Shown here piece by piece: positions 1 to 11,357 of a DNA stretch of 64,000 nt. Origin of the DNA: Aphelidium insulamus (Eukaryota > Aphelidiomycota > Aphelidea > Aphelidiaceae). Below the pieces are notes generated by a model. That model was not told the origin of the DNA and ran no database searches. It saw only the letters and a list, made by a program, of their open reading frames with translations. Each line of letters opens with the position of its first letter. Within the stretch, counting starts at the first letter, position 1. The stretch spans positions 186,001 through 250,000 of the forward strand of contig JAZDSV010000005.1 in assembly GCA_036784855.1 (NCBI GenBank). The letters are read 5' to 3'. A program made the position numbers and the translations under genes.

Positions 1-103
1 GTGCACGGGTACGTGTTGCCAGGCTGGGGTGCCACTCACCCGTACTGCCCACGTACACCCACCACACGAATACCACCCACCCAGACTGACATGGCTATGC
101 AGG

Positions 104-1148
104 CAGTTCTATGACGTGCTGGAGATCTTTCGTATCGCCGGCCGCTGTCCCGACACCAACTATCTGTTCCTGGGCGACTACGTGGACCGCGGATACTTTA
201 GCGTGGAGACCATGAGTCTGCTGGCAGTGCTGAAGCTGCGCTGGCCGGAGCGCATAACGCTCCTGCGAGGCAACCACGAGTCACGTGCGGTGACACAGGT
301 CCGCCCTCACATCTCTGTCTCTCTCTTTGGTGCTCTTACACCGGCATGCACCGCGTTAATGTGACCGGCAGGTGTACGGCTTCTACAACGAGTGTGTGCG
401 CAAGTATGGCTCGCCGCGTGTTTGGAACTATTTCACCGACATGTTTGACTATCTGACCATCTCTGCCATCATTGACAACTCCATATTTTGCATCCATGGC
501 GGCCTGTCGCCGTCCGTGCACAGCATTGACCAAATACGCGTGCTGGACCGCTTCAAAGGTGTGTATTTAGCGTATGTATCCACGTATACATGTATGTAAT
601 GCCGTAGAAATACCGCACGAAGGTCCCATCGCCGACATCATGTGGTCAGATCCGGACGGTGACAAGGAAGACTTTAGCATGTCGCCGAGGTTCGTGGCAA
701 TAACCGATGGATAGTATGTATGTACATTACATCGCAGAGGGGCCGGGTACACATTTGGAGGCCAGGTCGTATCGCACTTCAACTACATCAACGGCATGAC
801 CAAAATTCTTCGCGCGCACCAACTCTGCATGGAAGGCTATCAGGTATTGTCACGAGGTATGTATACTATTAATCTTGCTCACATCCAGGTTCTGTTCAAC
901 GAGCAGTTGTCGACGGTGTGGTCAGCGCCCAACTACTGTTACCGCTGTGGAAACCTGGCCAGTGTCTTGGAGGTGAACGTCGCGCACGCACTGAACTTCA
1001 ATGTCTTCTCCGCAGCGCCAGAGAATGAGCGCGAAGACAATGGCAAAGATGCCACCGCCAACAAGCCGGTGAGAGTGTAATTATCTCCACGCTATTACTA
1101 CTAACACGCACGGCACAGGAGAGAGTTCAGCACGAATATTTTCTATAA
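104..1148 (+). CDS. PP2A-family Ser/Thr protein phosphatase catalytic subunit (PP2A/PP4/PP6 type), 5' partial
   Basis: Metallophosphatase that removes phosphate from Ser/Thr. The first exon lies upstream of the window; coding resumes at QFYDV after an intron. The metal-site motifs GDYVDRG and GNHES and the later [11 protein letters not shown] motif are intact. Introns fall at about 299-371, 559-607, 690-737, 844-888 and 1069-1118. The last tiny exon (1119-1148) restores the ending HEYFL, matching the carboxymethylated YFL tail of the PP2A/PP4/PP6 group, which a reading stopping at 1080 would miss. The last intron has a textbook TACTAAC-like branch site (ACTACTAAC). [11 protein letters not shown] confirms the group, but which of PP2A, PP4 or PP6 it is cannot be settled by eye. 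Confidence 0.9.
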
Positions 1149-1199
1149 TAGTTCTGTTACAATGATCTCTCCTTCATTCCAGAGCATCTCCGCTCGCCA

Positions 1200-2678
1200 C
1201 TAGACAATCTCGTCCCGCTCACCAATGTAGTCCACCACTTCTTGTATGGTGTGTAGCGGTGGGTGTGACTGCAGGGTGGCGCAATCGCGTGTGGCCGGTG
1301 AAACCATGCCCGCTAGCGGCTCTCCGTACTTTATCTTTTGATCCGCGTGCACAAAGAAGCGGAAGTTGTCTCGCGGCGCCTCAAAGATGAGCACCACCGT
1401 GGAGCCCAGGTTGAACTGACCCAACTCGTCACCCTTCTGGAAGCGCAGACCGCCCGAGAACTGCGTCAAAGGCCCGGGTTTCAGTGGCGATTTCAATGCT
1501 GTTTCAACCGTTGTTGGCAGCAGTCGAGCATTACTTTTGGGATCGTTTTCGCTGACCATCACTACTTCTTCGTCGATTACGGCGGCGGCAGGTTCATCCG
1601 CTTGACTCAGAGTTTCCTTGTCCAGCACAAAGCTCTTCTCCAGGTAGGCGCCGTCTTCCGCGCGGATGCGGCGATTTGTTTTGAGCGACTTGTCGAACGC
1701 AAGCTCAATGGAGCCGACATTTGTCGCACCCACCGCCGTCATGGAGAAGAAGCCGTGCGGCCAAGCACCCAGCATATTTATCCGCTCATTCAGTACAAAC
1801 AGTCCTCGCACTATTCTCACCATTCCCGGCGACACGGAGAACAGCTGGCCTGCATAAAGTTAAAAGTGATGAGCATAGTCACATTATGTAGGAATACAAA
1901 TCATTTACCGCTGAAATGCTTGACCTTCTCGATGGCCCAGTCAGCCGGAGAGTGAAAGCGGTGATAATCACCTGGTGCCAAGTAGAGTACGCAGTGGTAC
2001 AGTTGATTGTCGCGGCTGTTGTATGGGATGTGTTGGTAGTGCTCCAGTTCAGGTTGAAGCGAGTGGTCGCCGCAGCCGAGGAAGGCGTCCAGCGAGTACG
2101 TGACACCCTTCACCTGCTCGATGGACTTTTCTTCAACTGGCCCGAAATGAAGAATGCGCGCGTCGGCCGGAGATACCTGACAATTTAGTTCTGACCAGAT
2201 CATTTACAGCAGGCATATACATACATACATACAGACATACATCCAGCTATAGACACGCTTACATACAGAAGCTTACCACCAAGTGCTCCGTGCTGATGGG
2301 CCGGCATCCAGGTGCCAGGCGCCGAGTAAAGAACTCGTTCAGATTCCTGTACTCCGTGAGGTCGCCGGCAGCCATCTCGCTCAGATCGCAGCCGTACGCC
2401 CACTTCCACCAGCTGTACACCGGGCGCCGCAGCCACATGGGCAACGCGTACTCGGCATTAACCTTGCCCCACAGACGCGACAGATGCCGGAATGGAATGG
2501 ACTTGAGCGCCGCCACGTGGAAATCACCGACGATAAGCGCCTCGGGATCGTCGCCATAGCGCGCCACATGTCGCTTCTCTCGCTCGCGCACGTGCCGATA
2601 CTGCAGTGCACCCATTAGCGCGACGCCAACGCTAACGGGCAGCGGGTTATCGCGCACAGCCCGCAATACGGCGCGCAT
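1200..2678 (-). CDS. PSD: Phosphatidylserine decarboxylase (mitochondrial type)
   Basis: Pyruvoyl enzyme converting phosphatidylserine to phosphatidylethanolamine. Exons 2678-2277, 2176-1909 and 1849-1200 give about 440 residues. The N-terminus is basic followed by a hydrophobic segment, as expected for an inner mitochondrial membrane anchor. Family motifs are NEFFTRRL, VSPADARIL, the DYHRFHSP block with its His, and near the C-terminus LGST, the self-cleavage site that creates the pyruvoyl group. A low-complexity insert of about 60 residues lies between the GSIELAF region and the LGST segment. The start is the ATG before RAVLRAV; reading further upstream runs into the intergenic stretch. It lies only 26 bp downstream of the XPF stop on the same strand. 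Confidence 0.93.
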
Positions 2679-2704
2679 GTTGCTGTGTGTGTATGTAGCA
2701 CAAT

Positions 2705-5700
2705 CTATTGGCGCTGATGCAGAAAACTGTGCAATGAGCGCGCCAGTTCGCTGTTTTCGAGAATGGCGGCAAGTCGCTCGGCGGACAGCGTGGCCAGCTC
2801 GCAAAAGTCGCGTACTTGTCTGGCAATGTATCGGTATGCCACGCCGCCCACCAGGCGCTGCAGCATCTCTACCGGCAAATAGTTGTACGTGCGCTCCACG
2901 GACACACTGCCATTGTCGTCTGCTTGCTGCAACAGCTGATCGACACCAATTGCCACGGCAGTCTCGACTGACGGCTCCTTTTGCCCGGCCTTCAGGTCTT
3001 GAAAGAGCTCAGCAGAGGCAAACGGACTGGATGACCACAGAATGCGCAAGTTTGGAAAGTGTATAGTTAAAAGAACCAGTTTCGCGGAGAGTGATGCGTC
3101 GCTCTGTCCCTCGCTGGTCTGCCTGGTGTCAGGTACGTACACTTACACTATCTGTGTATACATACCTGTAGCGAGAAAGACTTGGTCGCCTCGAATTCGA
3201 TGAGCAGAACAATTGTTTTGTAGTGCAGCGTCATTGCCTCGCATTGCGTGTACAGCCGACCGCTGTTCAGACTGGATGCCAGATCGCTCAAGCTTTTCCG
3301 CTCGACGACCACATTCGGCGTCAGCACATAGTCTCCCACTTCAAGTGATACGGGTCGGACCTGTGCAACGATGCAGCATGTTGATACATACGCCATGAAC
3401 GCACCTGAAAGCCGCGCGAGTACAGGATACACGGCAGTTGAGAGCGAAACTCGCGAACGTCCACCACAATTACAGGCCGATCGCTGTACGGCATATGCAG
3501 TGGATTGTGCAGAATGGCTTGAGCGCCCGCACGACGGGTCCGAGCATTCGCCGACGGCAGCCTGGCAATCATGTCTAGCGTATTCTGTTTGTGGACAGTC
3601 TTGCCATCCTGTTCTTTCGATACAACCATGATCTAGAGTTGTTGGACGACAGGTTCATACACCAATTTTATAACCCACCGATTTAGTTCGGATTAGAGAT
3701 TCGAATGCAGTTTTTTCTTGCTTGAGAAGTGTGAGATACTTTTGCTCTTCGACCGAGTTTTCGTATATTATAAAGTACACACGCACAAGCTGGTTCGGAT
3801 GCAGTGCCTTGTAAACTTCAATCTGGCGCACAAGAGCCGGGTGCGGGTTGTAGATGATTATGAATTGAGGCTTGATGTCGAGAAGTAATTCTGCCACCGG
3901 GCCCGTAGTATGTCTCTCATACGATGCAAGTGTGATGTTGTCGCCGTGCTGAGATGTGTCAATCTTGAACAAGGAAGCCTGCTCCTTGACATGTTGCTGC
4001 TCGGCACCCGCTTCAACGGGGTCCGCGGTGACTTGAAATTCTTCCGACGCCACGCTCAATCTGCATGTGTAAGCATCGGAGACATCTAAATTTTGCATAA
4101 CAAACATTTCCTGAAGCCGACTGTTCTGCGTCTCTACACTGCTTGCAGCGGCCATGGCGGCACGCGGCTGAACCACAACGTTGCCACCGCCGCGAGCACG
4201 ACGAAGGCGTTTCCGAGAGTTTGAAGATGATGGCACCGAGTTGGATGCCGAAGATCCAGCAGCCGTTGTCGCATTAGTTACGGCGCCGCCTTGTTCGCAT
4301 CCTAGATGGGCCAGGGTTTGTCGCATTCGCTTGTTCCATGCGACGTAATCGTTCCATTCGGCGTGGAGAAAGTGCTTACCAGTGCCGCGATCAAATAGCA
4401 AGTACGAGTGCAGAGTGGCCAGCGTTTTTAGAGACGATGCCAAAATCAGTATTGGCGGCTTAGCAATGTTGGCATCACTAGCATTAGCAATACTCTCTTG
4501 AATATCGTGCAAAATGTCACACAGTAGAGGCCACTTTGGATTCTCCTCCAAGTTAAGCTGAATTCCATCTGGTCCTCGAGAATAGAGGCGCTCTCGCGCG
4601 GTCTGCACACATCAGAGTTAGTTCAAAGGAAACAAAAAGTGCACAACAGTACTTTGAAGATAACATCACTGGCATCCATCGAGAGCCACGGAGATATTGT
4701 GGCAGCCTGGCCATATGCATTCGCCGAGTTTGTAGCCGCCTCGCCAGATATTACCGTCTCCAGATAGCTGTAAAACTCTACACAATCCAAGTCGACCAAG
4801 TAGTCGAGCAATTGTCGCAGCGGCGCAAAATCACTGACAATCTGGCGGCTCTTCCACGACAGCTTATGCCAGAACGGCTCAAGCTGTTGGCGCAAGTTGT
4901 GATCGAACGGCCGGAAAAGCGCCTTGTCCACAGTCATCTCCTCGGGATCGATACCGGCAAAGTACGCCGAGCGTTTGAGCTCCGTGATGCAGGTGTCCAG
5001 CACTTCGACAATTGAGCGTTGGATGAGTTCCATGCGCGCCGATAACGGCTGGTGAAACTCTACAAGGTCCACAGACACACTGTCTAGAGTCTCTTGCACC
5101 GTCATGTGAAATCTATCACTGGGTGAGCAAGCATATCATACGGTAAATATCACTCATGTTCCCTACCGGGGCCACAAGTAGACCTTTTTGAGTTGGAGCC
5201 AGCGCATCACCTTTTCAAGCTTGGCAAACCCGCCGCAAAATGCATGTGCATTATCGGAGAAGGCTTTTATGAAGCCGTCCTACGTGGTCAAACATATAAA
5301 TGCTGCAACATGTTATAATTCAAGTGCACACGCGTATGACTTGCCTGATTCTGGTCGCGGTACAGTTTAAGGATGAATGCCTCATTGCAGTTCTCTGATA
5401 GCCTGCATCAATGTGAGCCAGGCAGCAGGTATGCCGCGAGTATACAAACTTGTGAGCATGGTTGACTAAGATGCCAGTGACGCGGTCGGTGGGCATTTTG
5501 CCATTCAACATATCGACGACGGCGATGCGTGACGTGACAGATATCACGCCTCCGTGCAGATAGATGCTTTCCCTGCGTGCATACATACGTGAGCAAAGTA
5601 AAAATACCCGCATGTACATGCCGATTGCCGGACGTGTCACTGCTTATGACGCGAAACGCAGGAGGCTCACTTGAACTGCTGCTGTCGATATTGCTGCCTG

Positions 5701-5887
5701 CCAGGACGCGTTCAATGGCCAACTCCTCGTCGGCGGGCGTGTTTAGCAGCAGTACCAGCGCCTTGTCGGTGGCACACGCACTCAGGAACCGACAAAGCAC
5801 CTGCTGCAGGCCCATGCCGCTACCCATCACCACCAAGCCATCATCGGCGGTGATTTCGGCCAAGATTTGGCGATGAAACGGCAGCAT
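2705..5887 (-). CDS. ERCC4: XPF/ERCC4-type structure-specific DNA endonuclease
   Basis: Nuclease subunit of nucleotide excision repair and crosslink repair, acting with an ERCC1 partner. The N-terminus ([12 protein letters not shown]) and the [17 protein letters not shown] block belong to the inactive helicase-like half. The nuclease core shows [12 protein letters not shown] and ERKSLSDLA, the catalytic ERKxxxD signature. The C-terminus (LPVEML through [14 protein letters not shown]) is the double helix-hairpin-helix that pairs with ERCC1. A Ser/Asn/Arg-rich basic stretch lies in the middle. At least five introns split it; some internal splice borders were not fixed exactly. Human XPF is 916 residues; this one looks similar. 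ATG 5887 was chosen because similarity begins there. Confidence 0.92.
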
Positions 5888-6127
5888 GGTGTTAATACAG
5901 CGTGTGGTGTTCATCATCGTATTAGGTACGTTCTGACTTCTGGCTAAACTTCGCGGGCCATAGCGATTCCAGGTATCATATTGTCGCAAACTCTGCGCAA
6001 GGTTCAACCCAAAGAGCTGCAGCTATTAATGGAGTCTTGAGCAATTGACTTGCAATTGCAATTGAAGACAAAGGCAGCATCATCCATGACACTCATAGGA
6101 AAGCTTCACACTGTTGCTGCACGCAAT

Positions 6128-7921
6128 CTAATTATTTATGACAAGCCGCACTCGATCCCAGGCCGTGCTGAGAACGCCACGCTTGTTGAAAATGCCTTGC
6201 GAAGTGTCTGGCTGCACATTGTACGACGAGTCGACGGCTTTGCACACCAGTTCCACGCTGCCAGTAGTGCCGGGAGTGAGGGGAACGTCCGCGGTCCACA
6301 GACACCATGCCCACTGTTTGTGCGGTGGCTGATCCTGGGCTCGCCGGTCAATTGTGGCCACGTGCCACGTCTGACCACCATCAGCAGACACATCAACCCG
6401 TTCAATACCGCGCCCACCGCCACTCCACGCATAGCCTCGCACCGTGACTTCTTGGCTGTCCGCGGGCAAGTGCCAGCCGGGCGATGGTTCCAGTATGGCA
6501 GACTGCACGGGCATCTCTTGGATGGCGGACGCACTTGCCCAGTCCGTCTTGTCCCAGTCGGTGGACGGCGAGAACCCTTTGTAGTCGCGCTGCTGCCAGT
6601 GGCTGTCGCTCTCGGCTGCCGACAGAGTCACCTTGTTCAGCCACTTTACACTGCGGGCTCCCGCGTGTCCCGGCACTATGGCACGCACGGGGTATCCATG
6701 GTCGCGCGTGAGTGGCTGGCCGTTCATGTCGAATGCCAGCATCACATCGCCGTCGGGCGAGACTGCCTTGTGCACCGGAATGGAGGCGCCGTAGCCGTCC
6801 AGCGCATCAAACAGTACGTGACGTACAGTGCTGCCACTCTGCAGTTCAGCCAGGCTCCATCCAGCGGCCGTCAGTAAGTCACGCAACCACACTCCGGTCC
6901 ATTCGGCATTACCAATGGCTCCCCCGGTCCACCCGAGACCCTGCACCGGAGCCACAGCCTCCAGCTGTTTCCGGCGATTGCCCGCACACTGCAGAGCCGC
7001 CGTGATAGTGTGCACGCCCCCATAGACACCCTGTCTGAGCTGTGACACGGAGAATTCGACAAAATCGCCGGTAGGACGCTGCACCGCAAGCCGATAGCCG
7101 CCTCCGTCACCAGACGCTTCAACATCATCCACCACCGGCACCGGCAAATGGTTACGCGTGTAAAACAGCGGCGTGGGTGTGATGAACTGGTCCCCGAGCA
7201 GGGCCATCGGTGTCTCGGCGTTGAAGGGGCACCGAGACAGCACGGACAGCAGGGGACTGCGCCCCGGATCGCCCGAGAACGGATCGTCCACCGCCACTTG
7301 CTTGCATTGCTCCTGCTGTTGTATCCGCTGCGCCACCGACGCCTCGTCCAGCCGCCCGATACGCATCTGAGACAGTATGGCGCGCACGGCCGCGCTGTCG
7401 TGTATGGTGTACACGGCCCAGAACGGCTCGATCGGTCCGCCGGCTGCCATCAGGATCTTGTCGCCGCCGGGGTGTTGGGAGATGAATTCGGTGACATCGT
7501 ACACGCCCGTACCGTACGTGACCCAGATGCCGGTGTCGGCCGTGCGGTGCTTGGCCACCTCGTCCAGTGAGAAGAGCGGCTCCTTGTCCGGTACTGCGGC
7601 GCTGCGGTCATCCAGCTGCTGCTGCTGTCGGTTGTCCAGCTGTATCGCACTCGGTGACAAGGCGGCAATCCATGCCAGACAAGCTGCCAGTCCCACGGCG
7701 GCGCCACTTGCCGCCATGGAAGTTGCGACGCTTGACCTTGACGGGGATGTGTGTATTGACGGCGGTGTGTGTGCAGCACGGTGCAGACCACGGTGCACAG
7801 GGAGCAGTCGCAGCCGGGAGGTGGTGCCAGCACATTTGCTACCGGCCGACAGCCAGGCACCGCCACCGAGACGTCCACAACAGCTTGACACGGCAATCAA
7901 GCGGCGTGCCGTCAACATCAT
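6128..7921 (-). CDS. SUOX: Sulfite oxidase, mitochondrial
   Basis: Oxidises sulfite to sulfate in the mitochondrial intermembrane space, passing electrons to cytochrome c. Single exon, 597 residues. The order is: Arg-rich, acid-poor presequence and a hydrophobic stretch (about 1-100); a cytochrome b5 domain with heme ligands in QHPGGDK and YTIHDS; the molybdenum cofactor domain with the Cys ligand in LQCAGNRRK; and the dimerisation domain with KGYAW-like RGYAWSGGG and CKAVDSSYNVQP. This is the animal-type architecture, with the b5 domain first. ATG 7921 is followed by a second ATG at 7918. The Fanzor remnant ends about 90 bp upstream. Confidence 0.96.
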   Translation of the reverse strand: MMLTARRLIAVSSCCGRLGGGAWLSAGSKCAGTTSRLRLLPVHRGLHRAAHTPPSIHTSPSRSSVATSMAASGAAVGLAACLAWIAALSPSAIQLDNRQQQQLDDRSAAVPDKEPLFSLDEVAKHRTADTGIWVTYGTGVYDVTEFISQHPGGDKILMAAGGPIEPFWAVYTIHDSAAVRAILSQMRIGRLDEASVAQRIQQQEQCKQVAVDDPFSGDPGRSPLLSVLSRCPFNAETPMALLGDQFITPTPLFYTRNHLPVPVVDDVEASGDGGGYRLAVQRPTGDFVEFSVSQLRQGVYGGVHTITAALQCAGNRRKQLEAVAPVQGLGWTGGAIGNAEWTGVWLRDLLTAAGWSLAELQSGSTVRHVLFDALDGYGASIPVHKAVSPDGDVMLAFDMNGQPLTRDHGYPVRAIVPGHAGARSVKWLNKVTLSAAESDSHWQQRDYKGFSPSTDWDKTDWASASAIQEMPVQSAILEPSPGWHLPADSQEVTVRGYAWSGGGRGIERVDVSADGGQTWHVATIDRRAQDQPPHKQWAWCLWTADVPLTPGTTGSVELVCKAVDSSYNVQPDTSQGIFNKRGVLSTAWDRVRLVINN

Positions 7922-8002
7922 TGCGCACTGCAGAGGAAAAAAAAGAATTCCTGTTATTATTACTAGTTGAAACAACGGTAAGAGTTGGCCCTCGTCTGGC
8001 CT

Positions 8003-8020
8003 CCAATAATCCCTTATTGG
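8003..8020. other. Perfect 7-bp inverted repeat at the Fanzor 3' end
   Basis: CCAATAA, a 4-nt loop TCCC, then TTATTGG. The right arm contains the complement of the Fanzor TAA stop codon, so the hairpin starts exactly at the end of the reading frame. TnpB and Fanzor guide RNAs are typically encoded at or across the 3' end of the protein gene; whether this hairpin is part of one is inference. Confidence 0.35.
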
Positions 8021-10646
8021 TTTGCATGTGCACCATGCTGTAGATGAACCGGCCGTGCACCATTGTGTATTGCGCTGAGTGCTGCAATATATATGTTGGT
8101 GGCAGCATTCCTGTCACGTGCCCATGGATGCTCACAATTTGGACACCATCGCACACAATATTCATCACAACCGGATTGTGCGGTATGGCCGACAACAGTC
8201 AATAATGGGAGGTCGTGGTGGATTCTCCAGTCGGTGCCCGCATGTACTGCACGTAACACTTGTCCGGTGCTCATCAACCAAGTACACCATATAGCCACCT
8301 CGGCGAAGCGTGGTGCGAAGCCCCTTGCCTTTGATGGGTTCCTTATAGCGCCTGTGCTGGTGCTGTGCCCAGTCACCAATGGCAACAATGGTGTCAGCAG
8401 GTGGTCCAAACTTGTTCCGGAATCCATTGAGCATAATAGCTTCAGACTTTTGACGCAAACTAAACTGCTTGCGCCGCAGTTCACGGTAGCTGTTGGGGCG
8501 TGCATACTGTGGGCCACACCATGCATCAAAAATACTCTTGGCAGCCACATACTGCTGGAATTGCACAAAGTTGAGTGTCTTTGAGTTGTAGGCGGATAGG
8601 ACATGCTCCCACTCCTTCACTGGATGTCCGGCAACAATTGGGCGTACTCAGGTTGTGCAATAATTGATAGCGCATATGTTCTGGTCGTGTCATGTGTTGG
8701 CGCTGCTTGGCAGTGTATCGAAACTTGGTCTGATCTGGCCCAGCACCACTCACACAGTACAGCAGGTTGCCCATATTTGGATCAATTCCAACAATGTCTT
8801 TGTTGCGCAGAGGTGCACTGTCCACTTCATCAATGTATGCATCAGGTTCAGCATGCACTTGTCCAGCATGTCTGACATGTTCATGCCCTCCAGCTCCATG
8901 TCCAACATGTCCATCTTCAGCTCCATGTGCACCATGTCTGTCTCCCACCTCCATGTACACCACGTCTGTATCCACCTCTGTGTGCTCCATGTCTGTCTCC
9001 ACCTCTGTGTGCTCCACGTCTGTCTCCAGATCTTTGTCTACCACTTCTGTCTCCAGATCTTTGTCTACCAAAATCTGCTGCTTGGCCCTATACCAGGTGC
9101 TACTTCTCCCACGCCATATCTATGCACCAGTCTACTGCTGCCTGCCACATGACTACTGCCTCTCTGTGCCTGACTGCGTGTGACCATGCCATGTACTGAC
9201 CTTGATCTGCCACGTGCAGATGCTGGCATGTCCATTGGTGAGCGTGACCTTGCCTGCATTCTGCCTCTGCCACGTGCAGATCTGCGTTGCATATCATTGG
9301 CACCAGCTGCCACACCCTCTTGTGAAGCATTGTGGAGTGCTACCTCATCATTGCTGATGCTGCCAGCCTCCAGTGCCACTTGCTCTGCGGCATTCTCATT
9401 TGCCACTGCATTTATACATGCACTGGCTACTTGATTGCCTCGTGCATCATTTGCATCTCCAGCCTCAACTGCTGCCACAGCTATGCCATCATCACCAGCA
9501 GCATCTCTGACCACGGGTTGCATTAGCAGCGAGCAGCTTACCCCATCCGTCTGCATCTCATAGTCAAATGTGTACTTGTACTTCAGATGCCCATCGGCAT
9601 TGTGTCGCAACTTGAAGCACTTCTTGTTCAAGTTAAAGTGCTGCTCCCATATTCGGTGTTTTTCTTGTGGGGTGAGATGTTGTCCTTGTTTTATCCCGCA
9701 TATGCGTGCCAATGCCGTAGTGTCCAAGAGAATGTGCCGTGGAACCATACTGGTGCGCAGCGGAAACACGTTGAACATGCGCAGCTTATTTGCTTCAACT
9801 GCCTCCATCATATATATCATTGCTGGCAAGTAAGATTGTGGTGATGCCTTGATATCATAATAGACACTATCCATGCGCAGTCGTCGTTGTGGCATTACTC
9901 TCAGGCGCTGAATCTGGACCCATGTGTGGTATTGTTCTGCACACATCATTTGCCGGCCCGGATTAAGAAGATCTTCCTTGACATGCCGCAGCTCCGCACA
10001 CATCATTTGCATGGCAGCTTTTCGGTGTTGCCCCGCTGGATGCTGGGCATATATGGCGGCTCTTTTGGCATGTTTGTTCCACACAACATTGACAAAACGT
10101 TCCACGTATTCAACAAAGTGTTTCTTGATGTTGTTATCGTACATTGTTGCCATTTGTTTTGCAAGGTATTGCATGACCTGGGTTAGATGGACATAATCTT
10201 TCTGCTCTGGTGCAATTTCACAAAAATGCTGGTCGTAAAATGTGCGCAACATGGCAAGCTGTTCCCGATGCTCAGCTGTGGGACGACGATGCCGTACCAA
10301 TGGCGGAATTGCAACAACTCGAATAACCGACATGATGAAATTCTCATCAATGTGTGGAAACGCTGGCCCCGTCATTGTATAGCTGAAGAAGGTAGAGCTT
10401 CAAGAATTGATATGCATGCACCACTATGCCATTGGCGCGTGTTACAGCATGCTGAATTGTGGTAGTAGTAACTTCAGCGTTTTCCGCGCGTAAAATGGTT
10501 TTGAGTCGCGTTTTAATTGTCTGATACCGTCCAGGCACTGGCTCCAAGTGTCTGCGTGACATATGGACAGCCAGCTGCTGAATATTAGTAATCAGGTGAC
10601 ACATCTGATGCATGACATACCAGCTATGCCACCCGTGGCCACTCAA
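8014..10646 (-). pseudogene. Fanzor (eukaryotic TnpB-like RNA-guided endonuclease), frameshifted copy
   Basis: Four overlapping reading frames on the minus strand line up, in order, with the Fanzor family. The N-terminal piece reads IVVHAYQFLKLYLLQLY; the next has FNVFPLRTSMVPRHILLD and TDGVSCSLLM; then IVGIDPNMGNLLYCV (RuvC-I Asp), LSAYNSKTLNF, VDEHRTSVTCSTCGHRLE (RuvC-II Glu and first zinc pair), and WCPNCEHPWARDRNAATNI (second zinc pair, RuvC-III Asp). All three catalytic acidic residues and all four zinc cysteines survive, but frame changes are needed near 10370, 9070, 8640 and 8165. No intron fits these breaks because conserved residues sit on both sides. Either a recently decayed copy or sequence error; decay is more likely. 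Confidence 0.85.
8880..9075 (-). repeat. Short tandem repeats coding an acidic linker inside the Fanzor remnant
   Basis: Imperfect units of about 24 nt repeat through this stretch; in the frame that runs into RuvC-I they read VDKDLETEV, VDKDLETDV, EHTEVETDM, EHTEVDTDV and similar. They lie between an RS/RG-rich basic segment (around 9090-9300) and the GIDPN motif. This is a variable position of the protein, and repeat slippage here may explain the nearby frame change. Confidence 0.7.
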
Positions 10647-11357
10647 TAGTTGTCACTGTCCCAACAATCCTGGTTGTGGAGAAAGATGTAGCCGTAACGG
10701 TGTGCGATGAAACTGCGCACATAATTTTGGGATGCACAGAACTGAAGATATTGGCATACCTTATGATGTGTGCACTGCAATGAGCGCCGCCCAGAACGTG
10801 CTGTGCAATACTGTAGCTCTGTTGCTCCTTAGCTCCGGTTGGTGTTATGCGTGGAGAAAATATGCAGTAATATGGGCGATCCGCAGTACCGAGATGTGGA
10901 TCACAAATTTAGAATGTGTGCGCGCACAGTTTGATAATTGACAGTGATTGCCACTTTTTCCGCCAGTGTAACAAAAAATTGTCTGATTGGGCATTCACAA
11001 ATTAACAACTGGCGAATCGGAGCTACGCCGCCTGTACGACACTCAGATCACAAAAACAAATAGGCACACACTACATACTGACGTCTGTACGGATTTTAGT
11101 GAAGATTTTTCTGATTGAGCTTGTGATACACAGACAGTGTGCAATCACGCCTCCAATTCATCCTTTGTCCCCTCCCCATACAACTGTAGCATATACTGTA
11201 TTCTTAATGGTAATGTATACTATGCATTAAACACGAACTGGCTTAGCAACACAGACAACATAAAAAATAGATTTTTGTTGTGGAAGCATTGATTTACTAT
11301 GAAGCATTGCTGTGTATTGTAAGTGCGTACGTGATCTCATCCGGAAGCGTTAGCAGA
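10647..11357. other. Intergenic stretch upstream of the Fanzor remnant
   Basis: AT-rich in its second half. No coding region with recognisable similarity is seen. The first part could hold more of the Fanzor element's 5' flank; no terminal inverted repeat or target duplication bounding the element could be found by eye. Confidence 0.4.

Noticed and set aside
6050-6877. Plus-strand open frame of about 275 codons
   Set aside because: Antisense shadow of the GC-rich sulfite oxidase exon.
7922-7975. Extended N-terminus of sulfite oxidase
   Set aside because: The ATG pair at 7921/7918 leads directly into a good mitochondrial presequence; the upstream extension adds an unlikely hydrophobic segment.
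8014-10646. Reading the Fanzor breaks as introns
   Set aside because: Conserved residues lie within a few codons on both sides of three of the four breaks, leaving no room for even a 44-nt intron.
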